NCBI RefSeq assembly: GCF_041346945.1 | Contig: NZ_CP166850.1 | Coordinates: 496,001-560,000, forward strand | Direction of reading: 5' to 3' | Source: Amycolatopsis sp. cg9 | GTDB lineage: Bacteria; Actinomycetota; Actinomycetes; Mycobacteriales; Pseudonocardiaceae | DNA length: 64,000 nt | Shown: one piece after another, positions 1 to 8,173 of the stretch | How the letters are laid out: every line of letters starts with the position of its first letter | Numbering within the stretch: the stretch's first letter is position 1 | Notes under the pieces: generated by a model | What the model was told of the DNA's origin: nothing | The model's database searches: none | What the model saw: the letters and a program-made list of their open reading frames with translations, nothing else | Translations under genes and position numbers: made by a program

Positions 1-152
1 GGGGCACGCCGGTGAGCGTGAAACGCGGGTACCTCGACGGAGTGGTGGTGACGGCGCAGCCCGAGTACGAAGAGGCGAAGGCGGCGGCGGAGGCGACCGG
101 GCAGCCGCTGCGCCGCGTGCTCGACGAAGTGCGAGTGCTATCTTCGAAGTGA
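1..152 (+). CDS. larC: C-terminal end of LarC-like nickel-pincer cofactor protein (partial)
   Basis: Only the last 49 codons are in the window, read in the frame whose codons start at base 3 and ending at TGA 150-152. The tail reads VSVKRGYLDGVVVTAQPEYE and then a helix ending in LRRVLDEVR. This pattern (KxGYLDG, then APEYE/QPEYE, then a short helix) is typical of the C terminus of LarC, the enzyme that inserts nickel into the pyridinium bis-thiocarboxylate cofactor of lactate racemase-type enzymes. Its larB/larE partners would lie upstream, outside the window. The family call rests on about 50 residues. Confidence 0.65.
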   Translation, partial: GTPVSVKRGYLDGVVVTAQPEYEEAKAAAEATGQPLRRVLDEVRVLSSK

Positions 153-175
153 AGATCCGTTGGAGGAGACCAGTC

Positions 176-205
176 GTGGCAGGTGACGTCGACATCTCCG
201 GGTAG
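176..205 (+). CDS. Putative 9-residue leader peptide upstream of the ABC-F gene
   Basis: A GTG at 176 is preceded by GGAGGAG at 162-168 with normal spacing and opens a nine-codon frame (VAGDVDISG) closed by TAG at 203-205. It lies 88 bases upstream of the ABC-F start and directly before a strong hairpin (220-245). ABC-F ribosome-protection genes in many bacteria are induced by antibiotic-stalled ribosomes on such short leaders. That role is inferred here. The peptide has no recognised stalling motif. Confidence 0.5.
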   Translation: MAGDVDISG

Positions 206-219
206 CCCCGGGGTGTGCA

Positions 220-245
220 GGCCCCCGGCAGTGCCGGCGTGGGCC
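220..245 (+). promoter_or_regulatory. Hairpin between leader peptide and ABC-F gene; candidate attenuator
   Basis: GGCCC (220-224) pairs with GGGCC (241-245) and CCGGC (225-229) pairs with GCCGG (233-237), with an AGT loop and a small CGT bulge. It begins 15 bases after the leader stop and is followed by a pyrimidine-rich stretch containing CCCCCTTTCCCTT. The geometry fits a premature terminator governed by leader translation. There is no clean T-tract, so termination strength is uncertain. Confidence 0.45.
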
Positions 246-292
246 GCTTTCGACGTCCCCCTTTCCCTTCGTACCACTTCGAGGTCTTCGCC

Positions 293-1885
293 ATGTCCGA
301 AATCGTCCTGTCCGGCCTGTCCTTCTCCTGGCCGGACGACACCCCCGTCTTCGACCGCCTGTCCGCGACCTTCCCGGGCGGCCGCACCGGGCTCGTCGCC
401 CCGAACGGCTCCGGCAAGACGACGCTGCTGAAGCTCGTCGCCGGGGTGCTGCGACCGTCGGCGGGCAGTGCCGTCGCCGACGGCGTCCTCGGCTACCTGC
501 CGCAGGACCTGCCCCTGTCCGGCGAGCCGTCCGTCGCCGAAGTCCTCGGCGTCGCCCCGATCCTGCGGGCCATCACCGCCGTCGAAGCCGGCGACGCCGC
601 CGAAGCGCACTTCACCACCATCGGCACCGAGTGGGACATCGAGGAACGCACCCGCGCCCAGCTCGACCGGCTCGGCCTCGACGTCGCCCTCGACCGGTCG
701 CTGGGCACGCTGTCCGGCGGCCAGATCGTCTCGCTGGGACTGGCCGCGCAGCTGCTGAAACGACCGGACGTGCTGCTGCTGGACGAACCCACGAACAACC
801 TGGACCTCGACGCCCGCCGCAAGCTCTACGCCGTGCTCGACGACTGGCCCGGCTGCCTGCTCGTGGTCAGCCACGACCGCGCGCTGCTCGACCGGGTGGA
901 CCGGATCGCCGAGCTCGACCGCGGCGAAATCCGGTTCCACGGCGGGAACTTCACGTCGTACGAAACGGCCGTCCGAGCCGCGCGCGAGGTCGCGGAGAAG
1001 AACATCCGCAGTGCCGAACAGGAAGTCAAGCGCGAGAAGCGGGAGCTGCAGCAGGCGCGGGAGCGGGCCGCACGCCGGGCGAGCACCGCGTCGCGCAACC
1101 TCGGCAACGCCGGGCTGCCGAAGATCTTCGCCGGCACCATGAAGCGCAACGCCCAGGAGTCGGCGGGCAAGGCGGACGGCACGCACACCGCGCGCGTCGG
1201 CGCCGCGAAGGCCAAGCTCGACCAGGCCGAGCGCGAGCTGCGCACCGAGCAGAAGATCAGCCTGGAGCTTCCGCAGACGGTGGTGCCGGCGGGCCGGACG
1301 CTGTTCGCCGGCGAAGGCCTGCGCGTGCGGGACCTCTTCGGCGACGGCGTCGACCTGGCGATCCGCGGCCCCGAGCGGATCGCGCTCACCGGTCCCAACG
1401 GCGCCGGGAAGTCCACGCTGCTGCGGATCCTGCGCGGCGACCTCGAGCCCGACGGCGGTGCGGTGTCCCGCGCCGACGGCCGGATCGCGTTCCTCTCCCA
1501 GCGGCTGGACCTCTTGGCCGACGACCGTTCGGTGGCCGAGAACCTGGCCGCGGCCGCGCCCGCGTTGCCGACGGCGCAGCGGATGAACCTGCTGGCGCGC
1601 TTCCTGTTCCGCGGCTCCCGCGTGCACCTGCCGGTCGGCGCGCTGTCCGGCGGGGAACGGCTGCGCGCCACGCTGGCCTGCGTCCTGTTCGCCGAACCGG
1701 CGCCGCAGCTGCTGCTGCTCGACGAACCGACGAACAACCTCGACCTGGTCGGCACCGGGCAGCTGGAGAGCGCGCTGGCGGCGTTCCGCGGCGCGTTCGT
1801 CGTCGTCAGCCACGACGAACGGTTCCTCGACGCGATCGGCGTCGACCGGTGGCTGCGGCTGGAAAACGGTGACTTACACGGGTGA
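293..1885 (+). CDS. ABC-F family ATP-binding protein (duplicated ATPase, no membrane domain)
   Basis: A protein of 530 residues with two ABC ATPase domains and no transmembrane segment, the ABC-F layout. The first Walker A is APNGSGKTT (about residues 36-44), with signature LSGGQ near 140 and Walker B LLLDEPTNNLDL near 161. The second set is GPNGAGKST near 366, LSGGE near 451 and LLLLDEPTNNLDL near 472. A long, charged, helical linker (about 225-320) joins the domains. ABC-F proteins act on the ribosome, either as translation factors or by displacing antibiotics, and the long linker is the part that reaches the tRNA/peptidyl-transferase region. ATG 293 is preferred because homology begins there. 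The frame is open upstream to 215 but that stretch lies in the hairpin region. The upstream leader suggests drug-inducible expression, but the substrate class cannot be read from sequence. Confidence 0.9.
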   Translation: MSEIVLSGLSFSWPDDTPVFDRLSATFPGGRTGLVAPNGSGKTTLLKLVAGVLRPSAGSAVADGVLGYLPQDLPLSGEPSVAEVLGVAPILRAITAVEAGDAAEAHFTTIGTEWDIEERTRAQLDRLGLDVALDRSLGTLSGGQIVSLGLAAQLLKRPDVLLLDEPTNNLDLDARRKLYAVLDDWPGCLLVVSHDRALLDRVDRIAELDRGEIRFHGGNFTSYETAVRAAREVAEKNIRSAEQEVKREKRELQQARERAARRASTASRNLGNAGLPKIFAGTMKRNAQESAGKADGTHTARVGAAKAKLDQAERELRTEQKISLELPQTVVPAGRTLFAGEGLRVRDLFGDGVDLAIRGPERIALTGPNGAGKSTLLRILRGDLEPDGGAVSRADGRIAFLSQRLDLLADDRSVAENLAAAAPALPTAQRMNLLARFLFRGSRVHLPVGALSGGERLRATLACVLFAEPAPQLLLLDEPTNNLDLVGTGQLESALAAFRGAFVVVSHDERFLDAIGVDRWLRLENGDLHG

Positions 1886-1956
1886 CGTCGGGCGACGGTC
1901 GCCGCGGGGGTGCCCGGATTCCTAGCGTGGTGCCGTCACCCGCTGAAAGGAACACC

Positions 1957-2388
1957 ATGTCCGAAGTGACCTACACCGCCGTCGCCACCTCCACCGCGGA
2001 GGGCCGCAACGGCGGCCGCGCGACCTCCGACGACGGCGCGCTCGACGTCACCCTCGCCGTCCCGAAGGCCTTCGGCGGCGCGGGCGACGGCACCAACCCG
2101 GAGCAGCTGTTCGCGGCGGGCTGGGCGTCCTGCTTCGTCGGCGCGGTGCGCCGGGTCGCGAGCGTGAAGAAGGTGCCGCTGAACGACCTCGCCGTGGTCG
2201 CGGAGGTCACCCTCCACCACGACACGGAGGCGGGCGAGTTCCGGCTCAGCGCCGTGCTGCACCTGGAGGCGACCGGCATCGACCAGGCCACCGCGGACGA
2301 GCTCGTCAACGGCGCGCACCAGGTGTGCCCGTACTCGAAGGCGACGCGCGGCAACATCGAGGTCACCCTGGACGCGACGGTCGCGTGA
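1957..2388 (+). CDS. ohr: Organic hydroperoxide resistance protein (Ohr/OsmC family)
   Basis: A 143-residue OsmC-fold thiol peroxidase that reduces organic hydroperoxides in the cytoplasm. Both redox cysteines are in the expected contexts: WASCFVGAV about one third in, and HQVCPYSKATRGN near the C terminus, the latter being the usual Ohr signature. The length matches the family. The ATG at 1957 follows AAAGGAA. No OhrR-like repressor gene adjoins it, so its control is not evident here. The gene ends five bases before a strong inverted repeat that separates it from the convergent hydrolase. Confidence 0.9.
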   Translation: MSEVTYTAVATSTAEGRNGGRATSDDGALDVTLAVPKAFGGAGDGTNPEQLFAAGWASCFVGAVRRVASVKKVPLNDLAVVAEVTLHHDTEAGEFRLSAVLHLEATGIDQATADELVNGAHQVCPYSKATRGNIEVTLDATVA

Positions 2389-2392
2389 CGAA

Positions 2393-2444
2393 CCGGTCGT
2401 GAGCGGGAACCAGGGTCAGAACCCTGTTTCCCACTCACGACCGG
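2393..2444. terminator. Bidirectional terminator / long palindrome between convergent genes
   Basis: CCGGTCGTGAGCGGGAA (from 2393) faces TTCCCACTCACGACCGG (to 2444), with an inner CAGGGT/ACCCTG stem. Together they form about 24-bp arms with only a few mismatches. It sits between ohr (+) and the lipoprotein hydrolase (-). It shares the GGTCGTGAG start with the palindrome at 51761, so it also belongs to a dispersed repeat family. Confidence 0.75.
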
Positions 2445-2452
2445 CACCGGCG

Positions 2453-3478
2453 TCACAGGTGGTCGGCGTCCACAATGGCCTGGGCGAAGGGCTTCGGGGC
2501 TTCCTGCGGCACGTTGTGGCCGATCCCGTCGAGGACCCGGTGCTCGTACTTCCCGGTGAACTTCGCCCGGTACGCCTTGCCGTCCTTGGCCGCCGCGTCG
2601 AAGTCGCTGCCGATCGTGATCGCCGGGACCGCGATGGCCGGGCCGGTGGCCAGCTTCTGCTCGTAGGTGTCGTACTGCGGCTCGCCCGGGGCGAGGCTCA
2701 GGCGCCAGCGGTAGTTGTGGACCACGATGGCGACGTGGTCCGGGTTGTCGAACGCCGCCGCGCTGCGGTCGTACGTCGCGTCGTCGAAGTGCCAGGCCGG
2801 CGACGCCGTCTTCCAGATCAGCTTGTTGAAGTCGTGGCGGTTCGCCGCGTAGCCCGCGCGGCCGCGCTCGGTGGCGAAGTAGTACTGGTACCACCAGCCG
2901 AGTTCCGCCTGCGGCGCCAGGGGTTTCTGGTTGGCCACCAGGTTCGTCACGATGTACCCGCTCACCGCGACGACCGCCTTGCAGCGGTCGGGGAACAGCG
3001 CCGCGATGATGTCGACCGTCCGGGCACCCCAGTCGTAGCCGCCCAGGACGGCCTTGTCGATCTTGAGCGCGTCCATCAGCGCGACGACGTCGAGCGCGAC
3101 CGCCGCCTGCTGCCCGTTGCGGACGGTCGACGCGGACTTGAACACCGTGGGCCCGTAGCCGCGCAGGAACGGGATGATCACCCGGTAGCCGGCGGCGGCC
3201 AGGATCGGCGCGACGTCGACGTAGCTGTACGGGTCGTACGGCCAGCCGTGCAGCAGGACGACCGGCTGCCCGGTCGCCGGGCCGGACTCGAAGTAGGCCA
3301 TGCTCAGGACCCCGGCGTCGACGTGCTTCACCTCGCCGAGCGAGGTGTGCTCGCCGGACCCGGCCCGCAGGTCAGGGGCCGTGGACGCGGCGGGAGCGGC
3401 CGCGGACGAGCAGGCCGCCAAGGAGGTCGCCGCCAGTCCCGCCGCGAACGCCTGCCCGAACCTTCTCCTGCTGATCAT
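2453..3478 (-). CDS. Exported alpha/beta hydrolase, epoxide hydrolase-like lipoprotein
   Basis: A protein of 341 residues. The N terminus has a twin-arginine-like SRRRFGQ followed by a hydrophobic run and the lipobox LAAC (Cys at about 22), so it should be exported and lipid-anchored. The alpha/beta-hydrolase core shows the oxyanion motif HGWPYDPYS, the nucleophile elbow GGYDWGA (Asp nucleophile, as in epoxide hydrolases and haloalkane dehalogenases rather than Ser esterases), and the catalytic His in GIGHNVPQEAP. The substrate is not predictable. It lies directly downstream of the LuxR-type regulator on the same strand, with a short palindrome in the 92-base gap. Confidence 0.8.
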   Translation of the reverse strand: MISRRRFGQAFAAGLAATSLAACSSAAAPAASTAPDLRAGSGEHTSLGEVKHVDAGVLSMAYFESGPATGQPVVLLHGWPYDPYSYVDVAPILAAAGYRVIIPFLRGYGPTVFKSASTVRNGQQAAVALDVVALMDALKIDKAVLGGYDWGARTVDIIAALFPDRCKAVVAVSGYIVTNLVANQKPLAPQAELGWWYQYYFATERGRAGYAANRHDFNKLIWKTASPAWHFDDATYDRSAAAFDNPDHVAIVVHNYRWRLSLAPGEPQYDTYEQKLATGPAIAVPAITIGSDFDAAAKDGKAYRAKFTGKYEHRVLDGIGHNVPQEAPKPFAQAIVDADHL

Positions 3479-3545
3479 CGTGACTCCTGTGCGAAAGACC
3501 GTGGGACTTTCACGACGTTAGGGCGAGTCCGGTGATCTTCGCGCC

Positions 3546-3557
3546 CGTCAGGTGACG
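3546..3557. promoter_or_regulatory. Short palindrome CGTCA-GG-TGACG upstream of the lipoprotein hydrolase
   Basis: A perfect 5-bp palindrome with a 2-bp centre, 68 bases upstream of the hydrolase start. Its TGACG/CGTCA half-sites also occur in the larger inverted repeat at 6429-6457, upstream of the LAL regulator and tannase gene. It may be a regulator-binding site, but this short a match could be chance. Confidence 0.3.
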
Positions 3558-3570
3558 CAGCGGGTGTAAG

Positions 3571-6387
3571 TCATCCTTCGAGGGTCTTCAGCATCCCGGC
3601 GAGGTCGGCGCGGGAGCTCACGCCGAGCTTGGGGAAGATCCGGTGCAGGTGCGTGCCGACGGTCCGGTGCGAAAGGTACAGCCGCTGCCCGATCTCCCGG
3701 TTCGTCAGCCCCGCCGCGGCCAGCTGCGCGATGCTCAGCTCGTGCGGGGTGAGCTTGTCCCGGGCGTCCGGGCCGCGGTTCGGGCTCGACTCGCCCGCGC
3801 TGCGCAGCTCGCGCCGGGCCCGCTCGGCCCAGGCCGTCATGCCCAGTGCGTCGAACGTCTCGCGGGCGGTGCGCAGGTGCGTCCGCGATTCGACGACCCG
3901 CCGCTGCCGCCGCAGCCACTCGCCGAACGCCAGGTGGACGCGGCCGCGTTCGGCCGGCCAGCCGGCCAGGTCGGCCCGCAGCGCTTCGGCGAACCGATCG
4001 TCGGACGGGTCGAGCACGGCGCGCGCGTACCGCAGCCCGATGTGCAGCGCGGGCGACGGCGTTCCCAGGCACTCCAGCTCGGCCAGGATGCCCCGCATCG
4101 CTTCGGTCTGCCCGGCCCGGACGGCGGCCTCGGTCAGTTCGGCGACGCAGTAGGCGCGCAACGCCAGCTGGTACGCGGGGTCGGCGGGATCGAGCAGGCG
4201 CCGCAGGTCGGCGAAGGCGTCCTCGAAGCGGCCCTCGCTCAGGTTGGCGAGCCCGCGCGTGAGCTGGACGGTGGCGAGCACCGGCCGGGCTCCGGCGGCG
4301 AGCCCGGCGCGTTCGGCCTCGGCGGCCAGCGTCCCGGCCTGCCGGTGGTCGCCCCGCAGCGCGGCGATCTCGGCCTGGACGGCGGTGGCCAGCCCGCCCA
4401 TGAACGGCTGCCCGGTCTCCTGCGCGAACCGGGCCGCCTCCGCCGCGGCGGGCACGGCACCGGCCAGGTCCCCGAGCCGGACGCGGCTCCACGCGAGCAC
4501 GGCGAGCGCGCGCGGCAGCAGCCCGAGCCGCCCCTGCGCCCGAAGCCCGGGGGCGGCGGCCGCGGAGAACCGGGCGGCCAGGTCGAAGGCGCCGACCTGC
4601 AGTGCGGCGCTGCCGAGGTACCGGTCGACCTCGGGATCGGCGCCGGTCCGGGCGGCCAGCGTCCGCAGGTGGTTCAGGACGGCTTCGCCCCGCTCGAACG
4701 GCGCGACGTACGCGGTGACGGCCACGATCCGCGGGTCGCCGTCCGGGACGGGCAGGAGGTCGGCGACGTCGAGCAGCGCCTGGCGCGCTTCGGGTCCAGG
4801 CTCGGTCCAGAAGCAGCGCATGGCGGCGCTCCAGAGGATCCGCATGGCGGCGTCGTGCTGCCCGTCGGCCGCTACGGACCGGGCGACCCCGGCCAGCTCG
4901 GCGACGCGGGCGGGATCTTCGCGCACGCCGTCTTCGAATTCGCTGAGCAGCCGGCTCGCGGTGGCGCGCCGCCGGGCATCGGCGGGCCGGGCCTCGCGCA
5001 CGAGCCGTTCGGCGGTCTCCCGCCGCCCGGACTCGACGGCCAGCTCGGCGGCCTTGAGCAGCCGATCAGCACGCGGCCCGGGCTCACAGCTGAGCCGCGC
5101 GGCCTGTTCGAGCGCGGCGATGGCGGCCGCGGCACCACCCCGGTACCGCGCCCGCTCGGCAGTCCGCTCGAGCTCACCGGCAACGCCTTCGTCAGGCCCG
5201 GCGGTGGCGGCGGCCCGGTGCCAGGCTCGGCGGTCCGGCTGGTCTCGGAGGGCATCGACGAGAGCGAGGTGCGCCCGCCGCCGATCAAGCGGCCCGACGG
5301 CGGCGGGGAAGGCGGACCGCATGAGCGGGTGCCGGAAGGTGAGAACACCGGCGGCGAGTTCGATCAGCCGAGCTTCGACAGCGGGGGCCAGGATTTCCGG
5401 ATCGGCGGTGGTCGCGGGTGAGCGGCCCGCCGCGAGCTGCTCGGCAGCCGCCCCGTCCCGGCCCGCACCACCGGCCGAAGCCCACCCCCGCCCCGCCAGC
5501 TCTCGCTCGCCGGCCGGTGGCAAGCCCTCGCCCGCGGCCAGCAGTGCACCGGTCGCTGTGAGGGTCTCCGCCAGGGAGGTCGTCTCGTTCAGCGCCGCCA
5601 CCAGCAGGGCCGTCCGCGTCGCCGCCGGCAACGCCGAAACCCGGGCCGTGAACGTGCGCTCCAAGCGTTCCGTCAGCGGCAGCACCGGGTCGAGCCCGTC
5701 CAGCTCGGCCACGGCCGCGGGCAGCTCCGTCAGGGCCAGGGGGTGTCCCGCCGCCTCCGCCAGCAGGCGGGTCCGGACCGCCGGGGCCAGTCGCGGGGCC
5801 ACCGAATCCAGCAGGTCCGCCGCCGCGTCGGCCGGCAGGCGGTCCAGTGGCATCGGGGCCAGGCCGGCGTCGAGCAGCGGGGACTCCGCGCTCTCGCGCA
5901 GCGTGGCGATCAGGACGATCGGCTCGGTTTCGATGCGCCGCGCGACGAACGCGAGCACGTCCGCGCTCGCGCGGTCCAGCCAGTGCACGTCCTCCGCGAC
6001 CAGCAGCAACGGCTTCGCCGCGGCCTCCTCGGCCAGCAACGTCAACGCCGCGAGCCCGACCAGGTAAGCGCTCGGCTCGGGCCCCTCCGCCAGGCCCAGC
6101 GCCGTCCGCAGGGCGTCCCGCTGCGGCGCGGGCAGCTCGGCCACCCCGGCGCGGACGGGGTAGAGCAGCTGGTGCAGCCCGGCGTACGCGAGGTTCCGCT
6201 CCCCCTCGGCGCCGGTCGTGCGCAGCACCCGCAGCCCGGCGACCGACGCCGCGGCGGCCGTCTCGGTCACCAGCGCGGACTTGCCGATGCCCGCTTCGCC
6301 GCGGATGAGCACCCCGGCGCGGTCTTCCGGGCCGTCGACGAGCTCGCCCAGCTCCTTCAGCTCGGCTTCCCGGCCACGCAGCACCAT
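3571..6387 (-). CDS. LuxR-family regulator with AAA ATPase domain (LAL type)
   Basis: A very large regulator of 938 residues. The N terminus carries an ATPase with Walker A GEAGIGKS (residues 30-37) and Walker B LLLVAEDVHWLD (about 123-134). The middle is a long helical repeat region. The last 65 residues are a LuxR HTH: LTPHELSIAQLAAAGLTNRE then IGQRLYLSHRTVGTHL. LAL/MalT-like proteins are ATP- and ligand-controlled activators. ATG 6387 is chosen over a TTG 18 bases upstream because homology starts at MVLRGREAEL. It is divergent from the tannase-like gene and upstream of the lipoprotein hydrolase, so those two hydrolases are its likely targets. The effector is unknown. Confidence 0.88.
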   Translation of the reverse strand: MVLRGREAELKELGELVDGPEDRAGVLIRGEAGIGKSALVTETAAAASVAGLRVLRTTGAEGERNLAYAGLHQLLYPVRAGVAELPAPQRDALRTALGLAEGPEPSAYLVGLAALTLLAEEAAAKPLLLVAEDVHWLDRASADVLAFVARRIETEPIVLIATLRESAESPLLDAGLAPMPLDRLPADAAADLLDSVAPRLAPAVRTRLLAEAAGHPLALTELPAAVAELDGLDPVLPLTERLERTFTARVSALPAATRTALLVAALNETTSLAETLTATGALLAAGEGLPPAGERELAGRGWASAGGAGRDGAAAEQLAAGRSPATTADPEILAPAVEARLIELAAGVLTFRHPLMRSAFPAAVGPLDRRRAHLALVDALRDQPDRRAWHRAAATAGPDEGVAGELERTAERARYRGGAAAAIAALEQAARLSCEPGPRADRLLKAAELAVESGRRETAERLVREARPADARRRATASRLLSEFEDGVREDPARVAELAGVARSVAADGQHDAAMRILWSAAMRCFWTEPGPEARQALLDVADLLPVPDGDPRIVAVTAYVAPFERGEAVLNHLRTLAARTGADPEVDRYLGSAALQVGAFDLAARFSAAAAPGLRAQGRLGLLPRALAVLAWSRVRLGDLAGAVPAAAEAARFAQETGQPFMGGLATAVQAEIAALRGDHRQAGTLAAEAERAGLAAGARPVLATVQLTRGLANLSEGRFEDAFADLRRLLDPADPAYQLALRAYCVAELTEAAVRAGQTEAMRGILAELECLGTPSPALHIGLRYARAVLDPSDDRFAEALRADLAGWPAERGRVHLAFGEWLRRQRRVVESRTHLRTARETFDALGMTAWAERARRELRSAGESSPNRGPDARDKLTPHELSIAQLAAAGLTNREIGQRLYLSHRTVGTHLHRIFPKLGVSSRADLAGMLKTLEG

Positions 6388-6428
6388 GGAAACGACCTTA
6401 CCCAAAGCACGTTTCCGCAGCTCATGAC

Positions 6429-6457
6429 CGGGTGACGTACATCGACAGCGTCACCCG
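6429..6457. promoter_or_regulatory. Inverted repeat CGGGTGACG-N11-CGTCACCCG in divergent promoter region
   Basis: Perfect 9-bp arms at 6429-6437 and 6449-6457, centre spacing about two helical turns, located between the LAL regulator start (6387) and the tannase-like gene start (6528). The position and symmetry suit a dimeric HTH protein, most simply the LAL regulator. Confidence 0.5.
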
Positions 6458-6527
6458 ACGGGCGCGGCGCCGCCGGCCCGGCACCTAACTTTCGCAGCGA
6501 AAACGACGCAAGCGATCAGAGAGACCG

Positions 6528-8057
6528 ATGAGACGCATACTCCTCGCGGCCGCCGTGCCGCTCCTGCTGACCACCGTCACGCAGCTCGCACCGGCCGCCT
6601 CGGCATCCCCGGCGCCGGCCTGCGCCGCCGTCGCGGTGCCCGCCCCGCCGGGCGCGAAGATCGAGTCGGTGTCGGCGGAGCGCAAGACCGCCGCGCCCGC
6701 CTACTGCCAGGTCACCGTCACCCTCACCCACGACGGCCACGACCACGTCAAGGTCGTCGTCGGGCTGCCCGAGACCGGCTGGACCGGGCGCCTGCAGGCC
6801 CTCGGCGGCAGCGCCTACGCGGCCGGCGAGTCCGGGGCGCCGTTCACCCAGGCGGTCAAGGACGGCTACAGCGCGGTCACCACGGACGCCGGGGTGTCCG
6901 ACAACGCACTGGACACCTCCTGGGCGCTGACCGACGGCGGCAAGGTGAACCGGACCCTGCTGACGAACTTCGCCACCCGTTCGGCGCACGAAGAGGCCGT
7001 GGTCGGCAAGGCCGTCACGGAACTCCACTACCAGCGGCCGATCACGTACTCGTACTGGACCGGCTGCTCCACCGGCGGCCGCCAGGGCTACTCCGAGGCC
7101 CAGAACTACGCCGACGACTTCGACGGCATCCTCGCGAACGCCCCGGCCGTGCAGTGGACGCAGTTCGCGGTCGCGACGCTCTGGCCGCAGGTCGTGATGA
7201 ACAACGAGCACGACTTCCCCAGCAACTGCGTGCTTTCGGCGTTCCAGAAGGCCGCCGTCCAGGCGTGCGACGCGCGCGACGGCGTCACCAACGGCATCGT
7301 CGATCGCCCGGACGAGTGCAGCTACGACCCGCGCGCGCTGATCGGCACGAAGGTCGTCTGCGACGGCCACGAGTTCACCGTGACCGCGGCCGACGCCGAG
7401 GTCATGCGCAAGATCTGGGCCGGGCCGACCGACGAGCGCGGCCGCAAGCTGTGGGCCGGGCTCCCGAAGGGCGCGGACTACACCTGGGTGGCGGGCACGC
7501 AGCCCGGCCCCGACGGCACGCTGACCGCGCCGGGCTTCAAGGTGGCCGTGCTGTGGGTGCAGTCGTTCCTCGAGAAGCAGGCGGACTTCGACACCTCGAC
7601 GCTGACGTACGCGCAGTACACCGACCTGTTCCGGCAGTCGGTGCGCGAGTACGACGGCGTGATCGGCACGGCGGACCCCGACCTGTCGGCGTTCCGCCGC
7701 TCCGGCGGCAAGCTGCTGACCTACGTCGGCACGAACGACCAGCTCATCCCGCCCGGCGGCACGCTGTACTACCGCCAGCAGGTGGAGCGGGCGATGGGCG
7801 GCTCGCAGCGGGTGAACGACTTCTACCGGCTGTTCCTGGCGCCGGGCGTCGAGCACTGCGGCGGCGGCGCCGGACCGCAGCCGTCGAACCCGCTGGCCGC
7901 GCTGGTCGGCTGGGTCGAGCACGGCAAGGCCCCGGCCACCCTCGCGGCGGCGACCGCGGACGGCACGGCGACCCGCGACCTGTGCGCGTACCCGCGTGTC
8001 TCGCGCTACACCGGCCACGGTGACCCGGCCACGGCGGCGAGCTACCGCTGCCGCTGA
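6528..8057 (+). CDS. Secreted tannase/feruloyl esterase family hydrolase
   Basis: A protein of 509 residues with a clear Sec signal peptide (RR, hydrophobic core, ASA cleavage region near 25). The catalytic serine is S181 in TGCSTGGRQGY and the catalytic histidine is H443 in GVEHCGGGAG. Both are flanked by the cysteines (C180 and C444) that form the linking disulfide in the tannase/feruloyl esterase family (CS-D-HC motif). Members cleave esters of gallate, ferulate or related aromatic acids outside the cell. It is divergent from the LAL regulator and ends in a perfect hairpin terminator. The exact ester substrate cannot be assigned. Confidence 0.88.
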   Translation: MRRILLAAAVPLLLTTVTQLAPAASASPAPACAAVAVPAPPGAKIESVSAERKTAAPAYCQVTVTLTHDGHDHVKVVVGLPETGWTGRLQALGGSAYAAGESGAPFTQAVKDGYSAVTTDAGVSDNALDTSWALTDGGKVNRTLLTNFATRSAHEEAVVGKAVTELHYQRPITYSYWTGCSTGGRQGYSEAQNYADDFDGILANAPAVQWTQFAVATLWPQVVMNNEHDFPSNCVLSAFQKAAVQACDARDGVTNGIVDRPDECSYDPRALIGTKVVCDGHEFTVTAADAEVMRKIWAGPTDERGRKLWAGLPKGADYTWVAGTQPGPDGTLTAPGFKVAVLWVQSFLEKQADFDTSTLTYAQYTDLFRQSVREYDGVIGTADPDLSAFRRSGGKLLTYVGTNDQLIPPGGTLYYRQQVERAMGGSQRVNDFYRLFLAPGVEHCGGGAGPQPSNPLAALVGWVEHGKAPATLAAATADGTATRDLCAYPRVSRYTGHGDPATAASYRCR

Positions 8058-8063
8058 GTCCAC

Positions 8064-8100
8064 GCGCCCCGATGCGGCCGACCCCACCGCATCGGGGCGC
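8064..8100. terminator. Perfect hairpin terminator after the tannase-like gene
   Basis: GCGCCCCGATGCGG (8064-8077) pairs perfectly with CCGCATCGGGGCGC (8087-8100) around a 9-base loop, starting seven bases after the stop codon. Confidence 0.85.
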
Positions 8101-8173
8101 CTGCCCGGCGACGTACGCCGGCAGCGTCGTCCGACGGACGCGAAGCCGATCTTGGAAACCTGGCGTCGAGCCC

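Noticed and set aside
215..292. Upstream in-frame extension of the ABC-F gene
   Set aside because: The stretch lies in the leader hairpin and has no homology-like sequence. ATG 293 starts the ABC domain.
3643..6067. Long plus-strand frames (592 and 607 codons) across the LAL regulator
   Set aside because: Codon-bias shadows of the minus-strand regulator, whose Walker and LuxR HTH motifs are unambiguous.
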